64,000 nt of DNA from positions 1 through 64,000 of the forward strand of contig NW_019029019.1 of the NCBI RefSeq assembly GCF_002105155.1. Reading direction: 5' to 3'. The notes beneath the pieces are model-generated. The model made no database searches. It saw only the letters and a list, made by a program, of their open reading frames with translations, and had not been told where the DNA came from. This document shows positions 59,556 through 64,000 of the stretch, in pieces. The stretch comes from Lobosporangium transversale. Taxonomy: Eukaryota; Mortierellomycota; Mortierellomycetes; Mortierellales; Mortierellaceae. A program made the translations under genes and the position numbers. Numbering within the stretch: the first letter of the stretch is position 1; every line of letters begins with the position of its first letter.

Positions 59556-62500
59556 ATGTTTGGTACGACCAGTACTCCATCCCGGAGTGCACTCTTGCCG
59601 GCACAGGCTTTAAGACTTTTCGATTTCTATATGAAGGGCGCTCGTACCTTAGACGACGACAGCGATATAGTGATGGAATTATGTCTTGATGCTGATTCTG
59701 TGCTGTCTCGAATCCAACGACCTGCAAAAAAGTCACTCAGTTCTTCAACCTCTCCACCATCTTCAGCTTCTAGTGAGGATATGGCATTGCGTCAAGGTGT
59801 TGCTTCAGCCTGCTATGAACTCGCTCGCTTATTTGAACAGCTAGGTCACCCAGATGTTGCTCAAGGTCGTGAGAAAAAAGCTGAAAAATGGGGTTACATC
59901 AAACAGAGCAGTAACAACAACAGCAACAACGACAATATCAATAATACCATCAAATGCAGAGTCAACAGCACCAATAGTCGCAGTCTGACTAAGGTGGCAA
60001 AAGCAGCACAACCTATGCCAGTGCATACCATAGCAACTATCTCAAAGGACATATTCAATCAAAACATTCCTCCAACAGTCATCAGATATAGCTTGCCGGA
60101 TGCTGATGCAAACTTGAATAGTGTCCACCAGCTTGTATATTGTCTTAGTTTGCTTCCTAATGCTCCTATCCCAACAACGGACCTGAATGACCATGAGGAT
60201 GAATGGCGCCAGTTCATATCAAACGATCAGGATGAACAAGAGCGACTGCATAAACTGGTATCGGATGTGATTGAGATGTTCATCGATGACAACGCCAAGA
60301 CCGAGACTACTGTCGCGGAGGTTATATCTCTGGCTCCAGTTCTGGACCGAGTCCAATTCAGGACATTGCTTATGGGTTTGGTCAATGGAATCAAGCAGAA
60401 CGTCATGTTGGAGACTCATTTGCTGGAAGGACTAGCCCAGCTGATGCAGAGTGCACCTTCTGGATACCTCGACTCGGATGACCTTGTCTCAATCCTCAAC
60501 ACCCTCAGTTCCCGCCTACAAGGCACACATGGACAATCTACCGACCATCTTTACCGACTGTCAGCTACAGTGTCAGATGTGCTTGATGCCATGGTCAACA
60601 ACCAAGTCAAGGGGTTGAGGCGAGAACAACTCCATGAGCCACTTGCAGCATATCTCCAAGGGCTGAAAGACAGCTCTGAGCCACATCTAGTCTATCAAGC
60701 AGCCTATGGGTTCCAAGCTCTACTGTATATTCCAGATGATGAAACAGCAATGCAAGCCATGCTTCGACGGACATCAGATATACTCCGAGGAGCATTTGGA
60801 GCAGTCAGCGCAGTTAAAGCCATGGATCTGAATGCCTTCATAGGCGAGATAAGCAGCATCCATAAAGAGCTTCCATATGTAACAGATATCGTTGCCACGG
60901 GTCTACAAATGTACACAGGTATAGCCTCACTATATACGAGTGGAGCAACATTCAAACAGTGTATGGAAGAAGGACTCAGCTTTAGTCGCAAGTCAGCATG
61001 GTACCCAGCACTTCGTGGAGCGGATGCACTACTCCAGACAGGCGAGCTCATTAAATTCAAGACCCTTGTGTGTGAAGCACCCTGCCGAAATGACGCAGCA
61101 TTCCAATGGGGACTATGTCAGAGATTAGGACAGATTGCAGGTGGCACACAGTGGACTATGGATGCTCGGCAGGATGCCATCATACTACTTGGAGAGATCT
61201 ACAAGAATGACCAGGAGTGGGGCTGTCATGTAGATATCAAGCAGTGGATCGTACATATCCTAAGGAAACTATCTTCGCTATCATTGGATGGACTACAATG
61301 TATGTATTTTCTTTCCTTCCTATGGACATGTTTGGAATCCTCGGGATCACTCAGTGTATAATAATTAATTCTAATACTCCACACATACCCTGTTTTCTTC
61401 TTTTTCTTCTTTTCTTCTTTTATTTTCAGGTACAAGCACTCTCTTAAATGAGCTAGAAATAGATGGAGACCTCAAGAAGCAAGAGGTATACAGGAATTGT
61501 CTCAAAGGGGCATTGATCCAGTACCCCTTCATTGGTACACTCCCTCCGCCTACATCCTCAAAGCTACTTGACCGTGTACAGAAGAAGCCTGGTGTCGAGA
61601 ATAGTCTACGCCAACTAAAGAGGCAGCGGATGGAGGTTGGAAATGATCAAGGATTCTACATCCAACTATATGCCAAAGCAAATCCTCAAGCAAGCGATGA
61701 TAAGCTGTTCTTGCTGATGGAAAAGGTAAAAGAGTTCCTAAACAGCGATCAGAAAGTGCTACTCGTCCAAGGTAACTCAGGGGCGGGCAAGTCCACATTC
61801 AATCGCACTCTGGAGCGCACACTCTGGGAGACATATCAAAAGAGGCGTGGACGGATTCCATTGTATATCAATCTTCCAGCCATTGATAAGCCAGAGAAGG
61901 ATCTGGTTACAAAGCAGCTGCGAGACTATGATTTCACAGACACGCAGATCAAGGAGCTGAAGATGAATCGGTCATTTGTCTTGATCTGTGATGGATACGA
62001 TGAGAGTATGCAGACCAACAATCTGTATGTTGCCAACCAACTGAATCAACCTGGCGAGTGGAAGGCCCAGATGGTGGTCAGTTGCCGCAGTGAGTACCTT
62101 GGGTTAGACTACCGAGATCGTTTCCAACCTATGGACCGTAATCACCAAACAGATGCTAGACTGTTTCAAGAGGCTGTGATTGTACCATTCTCCGAGACTC
62201 AGATCGAGGACTACATCAAGCATTATGTCGCAGCTATGGATCCACTGTGGCCTGTGGAGGTGTACCAGCGTGCTCTCAAAATGGTCCCTAGTCTACAGGA
62301 ACTTGTGAAGAACCCATTCATGCTGTCGATGTCGCTAGAAGTACTTCCACGGATGGTTGATCCAAATCAAGACAATTCCAACACGAAGGTCAAGCGGGTC
62401 ACGTTGTATGACCGGTTCGTTGAGCTATGGCTTGAACGAGGCAAGAAGCGACTGAGCGGGATATTAGCGCCGGAAGACAGAAGAATGTTTCACAAACTAT

Positions 62501-64000
62501 TGGATGAAGGTTTTGCACAGAACGGGATCAGGTACCTGGCCGAGCTAGCCATAGCAATCTACAAGTATCAAGACGGTAATCCAGTTGTGGGCTACTCACC
62601 ATTCAAAGATAAAGGTACATGGAAGGAAGAGTATTTTAGCAAAGATGATGGGAAGAACCTCCTACGTGAAGCTTCTCCGCTCACTCGTACGGGCAATCGG
62701 CACCGCTTTATCCACCGATCTATCCTGGAGTACAGCCTGGCACAGGCAATTTTTGAGCCGCAGAAGGCAATGAACACCTTTACGAGCGATGGGGGAGCGG
62801 AAGCAAGAATATTGCCTTCTCGTCGACACAGTATTAGTTCAGCCTATAGTTTCGAAGCTATGGACATCGAGGAAGGCGAGCAAGAGGCCAACCTAATTGA
62901 CGTCGATGAAAGCTCACCCTTGGTATGGAGAAGCTTCGTAGATGAGCCATCTATCCTTCAATCCCTAGAAGACCGCGTCCGTCTCGAGCCAGTGTTTAAG
63001 CAGCAACTGTATACTCTCGAAGAGTGACAACAAATGGTGGATAGCAGCAGCTAATGCGATGACAATCTTGGTTCGAGCAGGTGAGTCATTCATCGGAGCA
63101 GACTTAAGAGGCATCCAGATTCCAGGAGCAGATCTTAGCCATGGGGTCTTTGAGTATGCTCAGCTACAGGGAGCAGATCTGAGGAAGGCCATTTTACGAA
63201 ACTGTTGGCTTCGTGAAGCGGACCTGAGCGGAGCGAAGATGACAGATGTACAATTCGGAGAATGGCCACTTCTCGAAGCAATCAGTGAGGTATATGGAGG
63301 GTCTTATTCGCCTGATGGCAAGACACTCGCTGCAATCATCAGTGATGAATCATACAAGTGTTCAATCAACGTCTATGATACATCAACGTGGGAAAAGCTT
63401 TTCACTCTGGACGACGATGAGCTCGGCGACTACCTTATATACTCACCAGACAGCCAACGCATCATCTCATGGGGCAATGAGCAAACTGCAGTCCTAATTT
63501 GGGATGCCCCGTCAGGAGCATTAGTTCATAGGTTGGTAGGTCACACAGCACCTGTCCTGTGCGCGGAGTACTCCCGAGCGGAAACGATCTTGCCACAGCT
63601 AGCGATGATGCCTCAGTGCGAGTCTGGGACACTCAGTCGGGCGTGCTCAAACACATATTTGAGGGCCATACCGACGCGGTGAGAAGCGTGGCATATTCGC
63701 CTGATTGATCGCAGATTGCAACTGGTGGTGATGACAATACACTACGGCTGAGGCCCGCAAAAACAGGACAGCAGCTAATCCTGATGAACCATGACTCTGG
63801 GATCCAGCAAATTGTCTATTCACCTAATGGCCAGGATATTATAGCTCGTTGTGACGAAGATTGTTGCCTGCATATGTGGGATGCCGCATCTGGCCAAGAA
63901 AAGCTGATCCTGAGCCATGACGACGACGTCCTAGGTGTTCAATACTCGCTTGACGGAAAACATGCCCTTTCCTTCGCTTCGGAGGTTGTATATGAATGGA
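59556..64000 (+). pseudogene. ARM-like/NACHT/WD40 receptor, inverted copy with broken sensor region
   Basis: Start ATG 59556, exon 1 to 61299, intron 61300-61429, exon 2 from 61430. The ARM-like half and the NACHT domain (Walker A and B intact) match the copy at 46634-52796 exactly for about 2.87 kb, then diverge from 62442. An 11-base deletion near 63010 shifts the frame and gives a stop at 63025-63027. Beyond it the pentapeptide and WD40 coding capacity continues but is broken again by a one-base loss near 63573 and a TGA at 63706-63708; the window ends inside the WD40 region. If translated, the product would be a 1113-residue ARM-NACHT protein without a sensor. I call it a pseudogene because of three lesions, but a truncated functional protein cannot be excluded. 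Confidence 0.75.
59573..62441 (+). repeat. Identical tract shared with 49911-52779 (inverted)
   Basis: Partner of the tract in the intact receptor; see 49911-52779. It includes the splice sites and the whole 130-bp intron, so it arose by a DNA-level event and not through a spliced transcript. Confidence 0.85.

Overview
The window is fungal nuclear DNA. Its genes have short GT-AG introns (about 40 to 180 bases), A/T homopolymer tracts of 15 to 40 bases fill the intergenic space and many introns, and the conserved genes are eukaryotic (COA6, CCDC43-like, two ferric reductases). The accessory families (ARM-like/NACHT/pentapeptide/WD40 receptors, RNI-type leucine-rich-repeat proteins, a Crinkler-like gene) point to Mortierellomycota (Mortierella sensu lato) or a close early-diverging fungus. 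That placement is inferred from remembered family content, not from a search.

Layout. 0-3.6 kb: 3' end of a serine-rich gene, then a three-exon ferric reductase on the minus strand. 3.6-16.3 kb: gene-poor, homopolymer-rich DNA with microsatellites and one small membrane-protein gene (12.9-13.6 kb). 16.3-24.7 kb: a graveyard holding an orphan retrotransposon gag, a Crinkler-like pseudogene split by a hAT-like MITE, a decayed multi-exon gene containing another MITE-like element, and an orphan C-terminal piece of a NACHT-WD40 receptor. 24.7-38.4 kb: a giant inverted repeat, two arms of about 6.5 and 6.9 kb around a spacer of about 226 bp. Each arm carries one LRR gene; the two genes match over most of their length but have different LRR arrays. 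38.4-41.8 kb: decayed fragments. 41.8-46.4 kb: a second ferric reductase, a CCDC43-like gene and COA6. 46.6-64.0 kb: a second inverted pair, an intact 2010-residue ARM/NACHT/WD40 receptor (minus) and a damaged copy (plus), flanking a three-exon gene with a C-terminal beta-sandwich-like domain.

Core and accessory parts look different. Core genes sit in homopolymer-rich DNA and often carry T-tracts inside introns. The receptor, LRR and Crinkler parts are poor in such tracts, rich in duplications and mobile-element traces, and contain most of the pseudogenes. The two inverted pairs share one pattern: an identical stretch covers the 5' part of the gene while the repeat-bearing sensor end (LRR or WD40) differs. 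That is what is expected if gene conversion homogenises the 5' part while the repeat arrays change freely. Whether the locus works as a recognition-receptor diversification system is inference.

All exon joins were worked out by hand from splice signals, reading-frame phase and comparison between paralogs. Totals divide by three for every gene called intact.
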